In this document: one piece after another, positions 41,001 through 49,715 of the stretch
How positions within the stretch are numbered: position 1 is the stretch's first letter
How the letters are laid out: each line of letters starts with the position of its first letter
Assembly: GCA_017744915.1 (NCBI GenBank)
Contig: JAGIAH010000003.1
Span: 62,001-126,000 of the forward strand
DNA: 64,000 nt
DNA from: Agrobacterium tumefaciens
GTDB lineage: Bacteria > Pseudomonadota > Alphaproteobacteria > Rhizobiales > Rhizobiaceae
Direction: 5' to 3'
Program-made: the position numbers and the translations under genes
The notes under the pieces: generated by a model
What the model was told of the DNA's origin: nothing
Databases searched by the model: none
What the model saw: the letters and a program-made list of their open reading frames with translations, nothing else

Positions 41001-43511
41001 GATCAGCAGGATCTGCCAGATCAGGGCACCGAGCGGATCCATGAAATACCAGCCCAGCACCGAAGCGAAGAACCAGGCGATCGGCGTCAGCGAACGGCGC
41101 AGATTGTCGACCATCTTCCAGCGGCCGATGGCAGTGACGCCACGGGCACGGTCAAGGATGAAGGGAAGCAGCTGCCAGTCGCCACGCGCCCAGCGGTGCT
41201 GGCGCGAGACTTCAACCTCGTAGCGGGTCGGGAAATCCTCGACCAGCTCCACATCGGTCACCAGCGCGCAGCGCGCGAAGGAGCCTTCGAGCAGATCGTG
41301 GCTGAGAATGGAATTCTCCTCGATACGGCCCTTCAGCGCCGCTTCGAAGGCGTCCACATCATAAAGACCCTTGCCGGTGAAGGTGCCTTCGGAGGTCAGG
41401 TCCTGATAGACGTCGGAAACGGTAAAGACGTAAGGATCGATACCGCGATTGATCGAGAAGACGCGCTGGAAGACGGAAGCGTCCTTGCCGGTCGTCAACG
41501 AGGGTGTCACGCGCGGCTGCAACAGGCCGTAACCTTCCACGACGCGGCCGGACACCGGATCGATCTTCGGACGGTTGATCGGGTGGTGCATCTTGCCGAC
41601 GAGCTTGGTCACCGCATCGCGCATCAGGCGCGTATCGGCATCCAGCGTCATGACGTATTTGACATCGGCCGGCACGATGTTCGCACCGCTGAGGAACGTC
41701 GTGTCCTTGTCGCCGCGCAGCAGCATGTTCAACTCATGCAGCTTGCCGCGCTTGCGCTCCCAGCCCATCCAGCAACCTTCGGCCGGATTGTAGATGCGGC
41801 GGCGATGCAGCAGGTAAAAACGTGTCTTGCCGTCGAAGGCATAACGGTTGTTCAGCGCCGCAAGCTCGCGCCTGGCATAATCGAGAATCTCGATATCGTC
41901 TTCGGACTGCTCGTACTGCGCATCGCGCCAGTCGCTCACCAGCGAGAAATAAATCTCGCCATGCGGGTTGGCGAGATAATGCACCTCGATATTGCGCATC
42001 ATCTCATCGACGCTGTCGCGGCTGGTCAACATGCAGGGCACGGCGACCAATGTTCGGGCATCCTCAGGGATGCCGTTCTTGAATTCGTATCCGACGAGGC
42101 GGAACGGCTTCACGAAGAAGGTGACGAGCGTGTTGAAGAGGCCGGTAGCACCTTCGGATGCCGGCAATGCAAACATCAGCAGGAAGGCGGTGACGACATA
42201 CCAGGGCATGCCCGCCTTTGCCAGGAACCAGCCTACCGCAAGCATCGCGACCGCCGTAATGAGAAGCACCGGCGCGGCGATCGCGAGCCAGTTGAACTTG
42301 CGCATCGAGCGGACGATGTGCTGCGACGCGAGCGGCCGATACCCCAGCGCCTTTTCAAGCTCGAAGCGGCGCTGACCGACGAGCACCGAGCCGACATTGA
42401 CGCGATGGTTCTCGTCAGCGCCCGCAGGCAGATCGGACCGTGCCATTTCGACGGCGGCACGCGCCACCTCCACTTCGGTCTTGGGTGAGCGGCGAGCCAG
42501 AAGCTCGATCGTGTTGCGATAGGTGTTGCGCGAACCGAAATCGAGAACCTCGTAATCGGTCTCCTCGCGCAGGACCTTGTCGATATGGCTGACTTCCTCG
42601 AACCACACCGACCATTCGGTGTCGTCGATTTCACGCAGGCTCTTGACGATGTTGCCCATCGTCACATTGCCGGAGGCCAGGCGGTTATGTTCCGACATCA
42701 TGACGTTTTCGGCGTCGGTGCCGGCGGCATGCAGACGCTCTTCGAGCCAGGCGACCGCGAAGCCCGATGTCTGCGAACCGTTGCGCAGACGATAGAGGAA
42801 CTGCGTCGCAAAGGTCGGATCATCGACCAGTGAATCGACCTGCTTGAGAAGTGCGGCCGATGCTTCGGCATCATTCAGCCGGATGATCTCGTCGACGACC
42901 TCATTCGCCTTCTGGCGCATGCGGCGCGAGCGCTCGACGCGGATGGAGATGCGGCGCAGATTTTCGATGAGGACGAAACGGATGATCGACGGCAGCGCCC
43001 ACAATTCGCCGATCTGCAGCGTTTTGGACGTCTGGTAGCCATCCACCAGCGCCGTCATGTTTTCGCGCGAAACCGTGCTGTGGGTATGGGCGACATAAAG
43101 CCAGCCAAGCGCCATGACGCGAGGAATGGTCACTCCGCCCACCGTCATCGTCGGCAGCTGGCGATAGAATTTGCGCGGGAAATCGCGCCGCACTTCCTGG
43201 ATCGCTTCTTCGATGACGTAGTGATTATCGAGCAGCCATTCCGCCGCCGGCGTGATCGTTGCACCATTTTCCGCATCAACGGCCGTCGTGCGGTAGACCC
43301 GCAGGATTTCCTTCTCATTCTCGCGGTGACGCTCGAAGAAATCGAATTCCATGAAGCCGGGCAGGCTGTCGGCACCGTCGCGGGAAAGCGCGGCACCAGC
43401 ATCATGCAGTTCCTCGATCGTCATGTAGGACGCACGGATCGAATCGTTATGATCGATCTGCTTCGTCTCGGAATCACGGGCGGCGGCGGTCGGGGTGATA
43501 TGAAATGACAT
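35016..43511 (-). CDS. chvB: Cyclic beta-1,2-glucan synthase ChvB (NdvB)
   Basis: This 2831-aa inner-membrane enzyme initiates on itself with UDP-glucose, elongates a beta-1,2-glucan chain and cyclises it; ChvA then exports the ring. The GT84 glycosyltransferase region holds TLDADTRLMRDAV (near residue 620) and the R/QxxRW-like QHRWARGDWQ (near 770). It is embedded among membrane helices, such as FNWLAIAAPVLLITAVAML and IAWFFASVLGWYFM. The middle carries the DUF/glycoamylase-like block NMNYQYTNFGVPTLGLKRG. The C-terminal GH94 phosphorylase-like domain, which controls ring size, holds WNDGMNRVG and GGWSWYTGSAGWLYRA (near 2745). The frame is uninterrupted. The ATG at 43511 has no strong ribosome-binding site. 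Confidence 0.98.
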   Translation of the reverse strand: MSFHITPTAAARDSETKQIDHNDSIRASYMTIEELHDAGAALSRDGADSLPGFMEFDFFERHRENEKEILRVYRTTAVDAENGATITPAAEWLLDNHYVIEEAIQEVRRDFPRKFYRQLPTMTVGGVTIPRVMALGWLYVAHTHSTVSRENMTALVDGYQTSKTLQIGELWALPSIIRFVLIENLRRISIRVERSRRMRQKANEVVDEIIRLNDAEASAALLKQVDSLVDDPTFATQFLYRLRNGSQTSGFAVAWLEERLHAAGTDAENVMMSEHNRLASGNVTMGNIVKSLREIDDTEWSVWFEEVSHIDKVLREETDYEVLDFGSRNTYRNTIELLARRSPKTEVEVARAAVEMARSDLPAGADENHRVNVGSVLVGQRRFELEKALGYRPLASQHIVRSMRKFNWLAIAAPVLLITAVAMLAVGWFLAKAGMPWYVVTAFLLMFALPASEGATGLFNTLVTFFVKPFRLVGYEFKNGIPEDARTLVAVPCMLTSRDSVDEMMRNIEVHYLANPHGEIYFSLVSDWRDAQYEQSEDDIEILDYARRELAALNNRYAFDGKTRFYLLHRRRIYNPAEGCWMGWERKRGKLHELNMLLRGDKDTTFLSGANIVPADVKYVMTLDADTRLMRDAVTKLVGKMHHPINRPKIDPVSGRVVEGYGLLQPRVTPSLTTGKDASVFQRVFSINRGIDPYVFTVSDVYQDLTSEGTFTGKGLYDVDAFEAALKGRIEENSILSHDLLEGSFARCALVTDVELVEDFPTRYEVEVSRQHRWARGDWQLLPFILDRARGVTAIGRWKMVDNLRRSLTPIAWFFASVLGWYFMDPLGALIWQILLIFSLFVAPTLSLLSGLVPRSTDIVPQAHFHTIWSEIRATNAQVALRIVFIADAACMMTDAIARSLYRLLVSHKLMLEWRTAASMQSSAQGSIVDYYRQMWHAPVVAMLGLLFAALPGDNAFLIGIPFTLLWVLSPAVAWYVSQSAETEDRLFVSEHVSFELRKIARRTWRYYETFVTPQENHLPPDNFQETPEPIVASRTSPTNIGVYLLSVISARQFGWISFADTLERIENTIQTVEKMEKHRGHLYNWYHTDTLQTLGPRYVSAVDSGNLAGHLIAVSSACRDWAEAPSAHLQGNLDGIGDVAGILRETLKALPDDRKNLRPLHRRLEERIIGFSNALASVKREHEFASIRVINLAVLARDIQKLATNVDHEVKSVQSAEVTRWAQLLVESCEAHISDSAIDLTNMEPLRQRLASLRDRSRNLAFSMDFTFLYRKDRRLLSIGYRVESKELDEACYDLLASECRLTSLFAIAKGDLPTEHWYRLGRQVVPIGAQGALVSWSGSMFEYLMPPLVMQERQGGILNQTNNLIVKEQMNHGRRLGTPWGISEAAFNARDHNMNYQYTNFGVPTLGLKRGLGQNAVIAPYASILASQYDPDGALENLDKLRKLGALGQYGFHDAVDFTPTRVPDGKVCAVVYNYYAHHHGMSIAAVANVAFDGVLRELFHSDPVIEAAELLLQEKAPREVPVMSAKYEPETPGKEQADLLRAEVRSIADPAVRDREVVFLSNGHYSTMLTSTGAGYSKWNGQAISRWKADPTDDRWGTFIFLRDTTNGQWWSATAEPRVIEGEKTKTIFTDDKAEFHKTIGDLQSVVECIVATEHDAEGRRITLLNVGSEDRYIEVTSYMEPVIASEDDDNAHPLFSRMFVQTEIGRRGDVIRAWRNRRSPNEPGTVIAHLAADNAGPSRPTEFETDRAKFIGRGRSLREAAAFDAGATLSSTDGFTLDPILSLRRTVRVPAGKKVSVIFWTIAAPSREEVDKAIDRYRHPDAFAHELVHAWTRTQVQMRHVGVTSQQAAAFQHLGRYLTYPDMHLRADSETLKTGLASQRALWPLAISGDFPIFSLRINDDMDMDIAREALSAHEYLRSRGVIFDLVIVNERAASYAQDMQHALDHISETQRRINPADGGRPHVFSVRRDLMDEETWSALLAASRVVLHVRNGKIVDQINRAVSLFAANRGPDGTSDAAQARLPVPAFPVAEPVEDAGDLDFWNGFGGFARNGQEYVVRLNGGQSTPHPWINVISNENFGFHISAEGAGFSWSRNSRDYQLTPWTNDPVINRPGEAFYVADVETGKLYTPCAALSRDPEAMFETRHGLGYSVLTGVADTLEVELTQTVDREKPVKFSQVIVRNKGSKSRRLKVYAYVEWVLGNNGQKSAPFILSRHDADSNAIFASNPYSIDYSARTSFLTLDSEASGFTTSRREFIGRFGSAQAPQGIVSGAALSGTTEVDGDPCAALMQEIHLKPGEERHMTFILGDADNAEEAEALVKDVRQADFLSVLDESKAFWTGFTGQLQVSTPDAGFNHMVNNWLPYQALACRILARTAFYQSSGAFGFRDQLQDTLAFLLYQPDLARKQILRAAGRQFPEGDVQHWWLPLTGAGVRTTISDDVVWLAYAINQYVSATGDIAILDESIPFLKGPALMPGQHDAFFQPETSDRSGTLYEHAALALDLAIHRTGENGLPLILGGDWNDGMNRVGVGGKGTSVWLGWFLSGALRDFIGIAEKRGDTDRVGKWASHREKLRQTLETAGWDGSYYRRGYFDDGTPLGSAESEECRIDSLGQSWSVLSGEGEEGRSRQAMDAVMEHLVDEQTGIIRLFTPPFSRAPHDPGYIKGYPPGVRENGGQYTHAATWVVLALAKQGRAQEAWNCFKLLNPVNHALDAASSETYRVEPYVVTADVYGEGAYAGRGGWSWYTGSAGWLYRAAVEGILGITRTDSKLHISPSLPEDWSGFSVKIALDGKARNITVSRKAGTAEVSVSVDGKDLAVGDGVISLD

Positions 43512-44088
43512 CGGGCTCGTATTCTGAACTTTATGGAGATTTGTTCGACTGGACCGGCATTTCGTTCATGGCGGAAACACGAACGAAAATCAGGCCACGC
43601 TATATTTATGACTTATCCTGAACCTTCGGTGAACCGGACGCGACACCGAGCGGAACGGGTCATCAGTTGGAAGGCACCCGCAGGCCTGGCATCTTGGTCT
43701 GCATTTATTCCGATATACTTGCAAAACCGGAGATCGGTGCGGCAACGAGATTTTCGATAATGGGAAGAAAATGACGTCCTGCGGCCCGGCATCGCCGTTC
43801 CGACCGCATTTCGCACCCTCCCCGACGGCGAAAACTGTTCGCGCAAAGTCCGATATTCCCCCGTTGACAACCTGAAAGGCAACGCGGAACCGGGACTGCC
43901 CGCGCTACATCCGAAAGAAGCTAATGCCCCAGGACGTCAATAGTTCCATGCCACCTGTCGCGGCACGATGCAAGCGCTGAATTTCAGGCCGTTTCGGCAC
44001 CGGTAACGCCCCTTACGCATGTTCGCATATGCTGCTATGTCCTTTGTAAAAGGCGCCAGAAAAAACGGCCGAACCCGGGACTTCGAAA
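43512..44088. other. 577-bp intergenic region between chvB and the M20 gene
   Basis: This is the longest gene-free stretch of the window, lying between two divergent genes. Short frames occur on both strands, but none has a ribosome-binding site together with a protein-like composition. No strong terminator hairpin is seen. It must hold the chvB promoter (minus strand) and the amidohydrolase promoter (plus strand). Its length leaves room for an unrecognised small RNA or long leader. Confidence 0.45.
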
Positions 44089-45270
44089 ATGACCAGACAG
44101 ACCGCGAATATCGCATCCTTCGCCAACCATATGCCAGATGTGGTAGCTATTCGCCGCCACCTGCACCGCAATCCGGAAATCGGCCTTTCCGAGTTCAAGA
44201 CCTCGGATTTCATTGCCAAACAATTGCTGGCAATGGGCTATGAAGTAACGCGGGGGCTCGCCGGAACCGGCATCGTCGCGACGCTACGTAACGGCGACAG
44301 TGCGCGCACGCTGGGCATTCGCGCCGATATCGACGCCCTGCCGATCCACGAGGAAACCGGGACGGATTATGCAAGCGCCAATCAGGGTGTGATGCACGCC
44401 TGCGGCCATGACGGTCACACGGCCATGTTGCTGGGAGCGGCGAAGATCATCGCCGAACGCAAGAATTTCGACGGAACCCTGCATCTGATCTTCCAGCCGG
44501 CGGAGGAAAATTTCGGCGGCGCCCGCATCATGATCGAGGACGGCCTGTTCGAGCGTTTCCCCTGCGATGCGGTCTTTGCCCTGCATAATGATCCTGGCCT
44601 GCCCTTCGGGCAGTTCGTGCTGCGCGACGGGCCGATCCTTGCCGCCGTCGACGAATGCAAGATCACCGTCAAGGGTTATGGCGGCCATGGCGCCGAACCG
44701 CAGGATGCGGCCGACCCCATCGTTGCCGGCGCAAGCATCATCATGGCCTTGCAGACGGTGGTGTCGCGCAACATCCATCCACAACTGTCGGCCGTCGTCA
44801 CCGTGGGCGCATTCCATGCTGGTGCTGCCAGCAATGTCATTCCCGAAACGGCGGAGATGCTGCTAACCATCCGCTCCTTCGACCCGGGCGTACGCGACGA
44901 GCTGGAAAAGCGCATCCGGGCCATCGCCGAAGGCCAGGCAGCCAGCTATGGCATGAGTGTGACCATCGACTACGAGCGCGGTTATAACGCAACCGTCAAC
45001 CACAAGGCGGAAACGGATTATGTCGCCGATCTCGCCCGCCGTTTTGCCGGGCCGGAAAAGGTGGCAGAGATGCAGCGCCCGTCCATGGGTGCGGAAGACT
45101 TCGCCTATATGCTGGAGAAGCGGCCGGGCTGCTATTTCTTCCTCGGCACGGCGCGCACCGACAATGATCCGCCGCTGCACCATCCGAAATTCGATTTCAA
45201 CGACGATATCCTGCCGATCGGAACGACCTTCTGGGTGGATCTGGCAGAGGATTATCTGAAGGCGCGATAA
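44089..45270 (+). CDS. M20 family amidohydrolase (hippurate hydrolase/N-acyl-amino acid type)
   Basis: This 393-aa di-metal hydrolase removes N-acyl groups from amino acids or similar amides. Family motifs are RRHLHRNPEIGLSEFKTS, GIRADIDALPIHEETG, the metal-binding HACGHDGHTAMLLGAAK, PAEENFGGARIMIEDG with the catalytic Glu, and the lid-domain KGYGGHGAEPQDAADPI. The C-terminal metal ligand His is in DPPLHHPKFDFND. It is a cytoplasmic enzyme, with no signal peptide. The ATG has only a weak site. It appears monocistronic, ending at a strong terminator; the natural substrate is unknown. Confidence 0.93.
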   Translation: MTRQTANIASFANHMPDVVAIRRHLHRNPEIGLSEFKTSDFIAKQLLAMGYEVTRGLAGTGIVATLRNGDSARTLGIRADIDALPIHEETGTDYASANQGVMHACGHDGHTAMLLGAAKIIAERKNFDGTLHLIFQPAEENFGGARIMIEDGLFERFPCDAVFALHNDPGLPFGQFVLRDGPILAAVDECKITVKGYGGHGAEPQDAADPIVAGASIIMALQTVVSRNIHPQLSAVVTVGAFHAGAASNVIPETAEMLLTIRSFDPGVRDELEKRIRAIAEGQAASYGMSVTIDYERGYNATVNHKAETDYVADLARRFAGPEKVAEMQRPSMGAEDFAYMLEKRPGCYFFLGTARTDNDPPLHHPKFDFNDDILPIGTTFWVDLAEDYLKAR

Positions 45271-45276
45271 ATATGA

Positions 45277-45309
45277 AAAGGCCGGTCGGAGGAGCGACCG
45301 GCCTTTGTT
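45277..45309. terminator. terminator after the M20 gene
   Basis: AAAGGCCGGTCG and CGACCGGCCTTT form a 12-bp perfect stem around a 6-base loop (GAGGAG core), followed by TTTG on the plus strand and TTTTCAT on the minus strand. It may also end the minus-strand small gene at 45342-45485. Confidence 0.9.
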
Positions 45310-45341
45310 CTCCAGTTACCTGATGGAAAAGATCGGGAGGA

Positions 45342-45485
45342 TCAGGGAACGAGACCGAATATGACGGCGACGACAAAAGCCACGCAGACGCCGACAAGAG
45401 CCGCATGCACCGAATCTCTCCAGTTGCGCGGCGACTGGGGCTGCGAGACAAAGTCTTTTACTTTTCCTGCCTTGGAATAAGACAT
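45342..45485 (-). CDS. 47-aa single-pass membrane peptide
   Basis: This short gene has ATG at 45485 preceded by AAGGGAG 9 bases upstream and stop TGA at 45344-45342. It encodes a hydrophilic, basic N-terminus (MSYSKAGKVKDF, then SPRNWRD) followed by one membrane helix, HAALVGVCVAFVVAVIFGLV, and a terminal Pro. The positive-inside charge pattern suggests N-in topology. The good ribosome-binding site, clear topology and shared terminator 33 bases downstream support it being real. I recognise no family. Confidence 0.7.
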   Translation of the reverse strand: MSYSKAGKVKDFVSQPQSPRNWRDSVHAALVGVCVAFVVAVIFGLVP

Positions 45486-45714
45486 TGTACAACTCCCTTC
45501 CTGCTCGGCCCGTCAAAGTGGGCATTGCTTAGTTCCAGCAAAGAATAGCTTTATTCCCCACTGTTTCAGTAGAGATAAAATTCCATAAGATCGGCGCATC
45601 GGGAAAAATACGGATTGCGACTTGCCCGTTGGCAAGCATCAATCTACCCATTGCGCAGCATCAACGCGGCGGAGGCTGTTTCCGTTCAAAATCAGGGCCA
45701 ATGCGCAAGAGACT

Positions 45715-46818
45715 ATGACGGATATCGACGCCATCATCATCGGAGCCGGTGTGATCGGGCTTGCGACAGCCCGCGAACTGGCAAAACGCGGCCTTTCCGT
45801 CATCATCCTCGAAAGCGAAAAGGAATTCGGCTCCGCGACGTCTTCCCGCAATAGCGAAGTCATCCATGCGGGCCTCTATTATCCGGCCGGAAGCCTCAAG
45901 GCGAAACTCTGCGTCGAGGGCAAGGAGCGGCTTTATGACTTCTGCCGGAGCCATGGTGTTGCGCATCGCCGCTGCGGAAAACTCATCGTCGCCACGAGCG
46001 ATGACGAAACGCCCCTGCTCGCCGCCCTTCGCGAAAAAGGCGAAGCCAATGGGTGCGACGATCTGGAACTGATCGGTGAGCGACACGCACTTTCACTCGA
46101 ACCTGCCCTTGCCTGCAGCTCCGCCCTGCTCTCGCCCTCGACGGGCATCATCGACAGCCATGGCTATATGCTGGCCCTGCTTGGCGAGGCAGAAGACCAT
46201 GGCGCGGCCCTTGCGCTCAACGCGCCGTTCGAAAGGGCGGAAGCGATCGGCAACGGTTTCCGGGTTCATGTCGGCGGAAAGGAACCTGTCAGCCTCACAT
46301 GCCGGCTGCTTGTCAATTCCGCCGGCCTTGTCGCGCCGATGGTGGCAGCAATGATTGAGGGACTACCGTCAGAAGTAATCCCGCAGGCGCGTTTCGCCAA
46401 GGGCAGCTATTTCTCACTGACAGGCAAATCGCCTTTTTCGCGGTTGATCTATCCCGCGCCGCACACCCACGGCCTGGGTGTACACCTGACGCTGGATCTT
46501 GCCGGTCAAGCCCGGTTCGGGCCGGATGTGGAATGGGTGGACGCGATCGATTATGCCGTTGATCCCCGCCGCATGGAGGGTTTCGGCGACGCCATAAGGC
46601 GTTATTGGCCGGGCCTGCCGGAACACGCGCTGGCCCCGGCCTATTCCGGAATCCGCCCGAAAATTTCCGGGCCGGACGAACCGGCCATGGACTTTCGCAT
46701 CGATGGACCGGAAACCCATGGTCTTGCGGGCCTCGTCAATCTGTACGGCATCGAAAGCCCCGGCCTGACCGCGTCACTGGCGATCGCCGGCGAGGTCGCG
46801 GCACGGCTAGAGGCCTGA
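45715..46818 (+). CDS. FAD-dependent oxidoreductase, L-2-hydroxyglutarate dehydrogenase-like
   Basis: This 367-aa flavoprotein belongs to the DAO/L-2-hydroxyglutarate dehydrogenase group (LhgO/L2HGDH), which oxidises L-2-hydroxyacids. The N-terminal dinucleotide fold is [19 protein letters not shown] followed by the acidic ILESE. Further family blocks are [50 protein letters not shown] and [18 protein letters not shown] precedes the ATG at 45715. It is convergent with the dehydratase gene (stops 15 bases apart). The exact substrate is inferred only from the family. Confidence 0.85.
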   Translation: MTDIDAIIIGAGVIGLATARELAKRGLSVIILESEKEFGSATSSRNSEVIHAGLYYPAGSLKAKLCVEGKERLYDFCRSHGVAHRRCGKLIVATSDDETPLLAALREKGEANGCDDLELIGERHALSLEPALACSSALLSPSTGIIDSHGYMLALLGEAEDHGAALALNAPFERAEAIGNGFRVHVGGKEPVSLTCRLLVNSAGLVAPMVAAMIEGLPSEVIPQARFAKGSYFSLTGKSPFSRLIYPAPHTHGLGVHLTLDLAGQARFGPDVEWVDAIDYAVDPRRMEGFGDAIRRYWPGLPEHALAPAYSGIRPKISGPDEPAMDFRIDGPETHGLAGLVNLYGIESPGLTASLAIAGEVAARLEA

Positions 46819-46832
46819 TATCAGCCGCAGCT

Positions 46833-47807
46833 TCAACCGAAGCGAGACAGAGCGTCCGCCATTATCCCCGGATCGACATTGCCGCCGGAGGTGACTGCAA
46901 TCGCCGTCTCGCTTTCCAGCTCTTTACCGTGAAACAGGGCGGCCGCGAGCGCTACTGCGCCGCCGGGTTCGACGACGATCTTCAGCCGGTTGAAGGCAAG
47001 CACCATGGCCCGCAACGCTTCCTCTTCGGTCACGGCGATGCCTTTTCCGCAAAGCCGGGCCATGATGGGGAAGGTGATGTTACCGGGCTGCGGCGTGATG
47101 ATCGCATCGCAGAGCGAGCCTGACGTCGTGGCATTGCGCTCTATCCTGCCGGATGCAAGCGAGCGCGCCACATCGTCGAAATGCTCCGGCTCCGACGTCC
47201 TGACCTTGTAATTCGGGGCTTTTGCAGCAAGCGCGAGCGCAATGCCGGAGGTCAGCCCGCCGCCGCCGCAAGGCACCAGAACCTCGGCCGCGCCAATGCC
47301 CAGTTCCGCGCCCTGTTCGGCAATTTCCAGCCCCACGGTCCCCTGCCCGGCAATGACCAGCGGTTCATCGAAGGGTCTGATCAGCGTCAACTCGCGTTCA
47401 CGCGACAGCCGGTCGCCGATGGCATCGCGATCCTCGTTTGCCCGGTCGTAAAGCACCACTTCAGCACCATAGGCACGGGTATTGTCGATTTTGATCTTCG
47501 GTGCATCCGAGGGCATGATGATGACGGCGGGTACGCCATGCAGGCGGGCAGCCAGCGCCACGCCCTGCGCGTGGTTGCCGGAAGAGAAGGCGAGCACGCC
47601 CTTGGCGCGCACCTCCGCCGGCAGGCCGGACACCGCCGACCAGCCGCCGCGGAACTTGAAGGAGCCCGTCCTTTGCAGGCATTCCGCCTTCACGAAGAGC
47701 TTACGCCCGGCAATCTCGTCCAGAAAAGGCGATGTGAGCAGCGGTGTCCGCACCGCATGGTTGCCGATGCGCTTACGCGCCGCCTCGATCATCGAAATAT
47801 CTGTCAT
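46833..47807 (-). CDS. PLP-dependent threonine/serine dehydratase or racemase
   Basis: This 324-aa fold-type II enzyme deaminates threonine or serine, or racemises serine. The PLP lysine is in RTGSFKFRGG; SSGNHAQGVALAA and the phosphate-binding glycine loop PCGGGGLTSG are present. It has no C-terminal ACT regulatory domain, so it is a catabolic-type or racemase-like member rather than IlvA. It is a separate leftward transcript beside the sugar-acid operon, 114 bp from ilvD/edd-family gene with a terminator between. Confidence 0.9.
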   Translation of the reverse strand: MTDISMIEAARKRIGNHAVRTPLLTSPFLDEIAGRKLFVKAECLQRTGSFKFRGGWSAVSGLPAEVRAKGVLAFSSGNHAQGVALAARLHGVPAVIIMPSDAPKIKIDNTRAYGAEVVLYDRANEDRDAIGDRLSRERELTLIRPFDEPLVIAGQGTVGLEIAEQGAELGIGAAEVLVPCGGGGLTSGIALALAAKAPNYKVRTSEPEHFDDVARSLASGRIERNATTSGSLCDAIITPQPGNITFPIMARLCGKGIAVTEEEALRAMVLAFNRLKIVVEPGGAVALAAALFHGKELESETAIAVTSGGNVDPGIMADALSRFG

Positions 47808-47892
47808 GCCCTGCCCCCGGAGATGCGGATGTAATGCGGATTCGCAGCTACATTAGGAGGTCGCAATCAAATGCGAAACCGCCCCAAAAAGA

Positions 47893-47920
47893 AAAATCCC
47901 CGGTCTTGGCCGGGGATTTT
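47893..47920 (-). terminator. terminator of the sugar-acid operon
   Basis: AAAATCCCCGG and CCGGGGATTTT form an 11-bp perfect stem with a 6-base loop. On the minus strand it is followed by more T residues. It abuts the dehydratase stop codon at 47922. Confidence 0.92.
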
Positions 47921-47921
47921 G

Positions 47922-49706
47922 TCAGTGATTGTGCCGGGGCATTTTTTCGGCAATCCTGCGGAAATCCGCAGCGCCTTCCAGCACCGCACCGTCCGAAAGC
48001 TGAGTTACCGATTGACGATAGATGCGCTGCCAGGGCGTCGCGTCCGCCGGCACGGCGGGAATGCCATCGGCCTTGCGGGCGGAAAGCTCTGCATCCGGCA
48101 CCAGCGCGTTGCATTCGCCCTTGTTGAAGTCGATGCGGATCACATCGCCGGTGCGCAGCCATGCCAGCCCGCCACCCGCCGCACTTTCCGGCGAAGCATT
48201 GAGGATCGACGGGCTGTCCGCCGTTCCCGATTGGCGGCCGTCGCCGATGGTCGGCAGGCTGGTAATGCCCTTTTTCAGAAGCGCATCCGGCGGCTGCATG
48301 TTGACGACCTCGGCCGAACCCGGCCATCCGAGCGGCCCCGCGCCGCGAATGACGAGAATGGTGCGCTCGTCAATATCAAGTGAGGGATCATTGATACGGG
48401 CGTGATAATCCTCCGAACCGTCAAATACGACGCACTTGCCTTCGAAGATGCCTTCGCGGCCCGGCTCGCTCAGATAACGCTGGCGGAATTCCGCCGAGAT
48501 CACGCTCGTCTTCATGATGGCGAAATCGAAGAGATTGCCCTTGAGAACGAGGAAACCAGCGCGTTCCTTGAGCGGCTGATCATAAGGCAGGATCACGTCG
48601 CGGTCGGTCGATTCCCGTCCTTCCAGATTTTCCGACATGGTCTTGCCGGTTACGGTCGGACAGCTTCCGTCGAGCTTGCCGGCCTTCAGAAGCTCCCACA
48701 TGATGGCGGGCGTGCCGCCGGCGCGGTGATATTTTTCACCCAGCCATTTGCCGGCCGGCTGGACGTTGGCCAGCAGCGGAATGTCATAGCCGTGGACCTG
48801 CCAGTCCTCTTCGCGAAGCTCTACGCCCGCATGTTTCGCCATCGCCGCCAGATGCGGCTGCGCGTTGGTGGAACCGCCGATCGCCGAGTTGACGCGGATC
48901 GCATTCAGGAACGCTTCGCGTGTCATGATGTCGGAAGGCTTGATATTCTCGATGACCAGTTCGACGGCGCGGCGGCCAGTGCGATAGGCCATCTGGCCGC
49001 GCTCACGGTAAGCGGCCGGGATAGCGCCACAGCCGGTGAGCGACATACCGAGCGCTTCCGCCATGGCGTTCATGGTGGAGGCCGTGCCCATGGTGTTGCA
49101 ATGGCCGACCGACGGAGCCGATTCCAGCGCCGCCTGCAAAAACTCCTCGCGGGTGATTTCGCCGGCGCCATATTTGCGGCGCATGCGCCAGATGACGGTG
49201 CCGGAACCGACCAGATCACCGTCATGATACCCATCGAGCATCGGCCCACCGGAGAGCACGATCGCAGGAATATCGACCGTACTTGCTGCCATCAGCGCCG
49301 AAGGCGTGGTCTTGTCGCAGCCCGTCGTCAGAACGACGCCGTCGAGCGGGTAGCCGTAAAGCACTTCCACGAGGCTGAGATAGGCCAGATTGCGATCAAG
49401 CGCCGCCGTCGGGCGCTTGCAGTTTTCGAACATCGGATGCGTCGGAAACTCGATCGGGATGCCACCCGCATCGCGGATGCCGTCGCGCACCCGCTTGACC
49501 AGTTCCACATGGACCCGGTTGCAGGGTGTGAGATCGCTGCCGCTTTGCGCGATGCCGATCACCGGCTTGCCGGAGCGCAGCTCTTCCGGCGTGACACCAT
49601 AATTCATGAAGCGCTCCAGATAGAGCGCCGTCATGTCGAGATGATCGGGGTTGTCGAACCAGTCCTGGGACCGCAGGCGGCGCATGGGGGTCTTGTCGTC
49701 GCTCAT
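47922..49706 (-). CDS. IlvD/Edd family sugar-acid dehydratase (L-arabinonate/D-xylonate dehydratase-like)
   Basis: This 594-aa [2Fe-2S] dehydratase removes water from sugar acids to give 2-keto-3-deoxy acids. The cluster cysteines are C62 (TPCNRV), C130 ([10 protein letters not shown]) and C203 ([11 protein letters not shown]). Their spacing (68 and 73) equals that which I recall for the Rhizobium leguminosarum L-arabinonate dehydratase (59, 127, 200). The active-site serine region [19 protein letters not shown] is present. Context of a dehydrogenase, a reductase and a TRAP transporter favours a sugar acid over branched-chain amino-acid synthesis. The ATG follows GGTGGG and lies 9 bases after the upstream gene. 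L-arabinonate, D-xylonate and other aldonates all remain possible. Confidence 0.85.
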   Translation of the reverse strand: MSDDKTPMRRLRSQDWFDNPDHLDMTALYLERFMNYGVTPEELRSGKPVIGIAQSGSDLTPCNRVHVELVKRVRDGIRDAGGIPIEFPTHPMFENCKRPTAALDRNLAYLSLVEVLYGYPLDGVVLTTGCDKTTPSALMAASTVDIPAIVLSGGPMLDGYHDGDLVGSGTVIWRMRRKYGAGEITREEFLQAALESAPSVGHCNTMGTASTMNAMAEALGMSLTGCGAIPAAYRERGQMAYRTGRRAVELVIENIKPSDIMTREAFLNAIRVNSAIGGSTNAQPHLAAMAKHAGVELREEDWQVHGYDIPLLANVQPAGKWLGEKYHRAGGTPAIMWELLKAGKLDGSCPTVTGKTMSENLEGRESTDRDVILPYDQPLKERAGFLVLKGNLFDFAIMKTSVISAEFRQRYLSEPGREGIFEGKCVVFDGSEDYHARINDPSLDIDERTILVIRGAGPLGWPGSAEVVNMQPPDALLKKGITSLPTIGDGRQSGTADSPSILNASPESAAGGGLAWLRTGDVIRIDFNKGECNALVPDAELSARKADGIPAVPADATPWQRIYRQSVTQLSDGAVLEGAADFRRIAEKMPRHNH

Positions 49707-49715
49707 CAGCCCACC

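Noticed and set aside
37254-42488. A 1744-codon open frame on the plus strand opposite chvB
   Set aside because: It lies wholly antisense to the recognisable ChvB protein and its translation is low-complexity, His/Arg/Asp-rich with no domain. Long antisense frames are expected from codon bias in GC-rich genes.
43533-43760. A 75-codon plus-strand frame upstream of chvB
   Set aside because: It lacks a Shine-Dalgarno and its composition is not protein-like; treated as intergenic.
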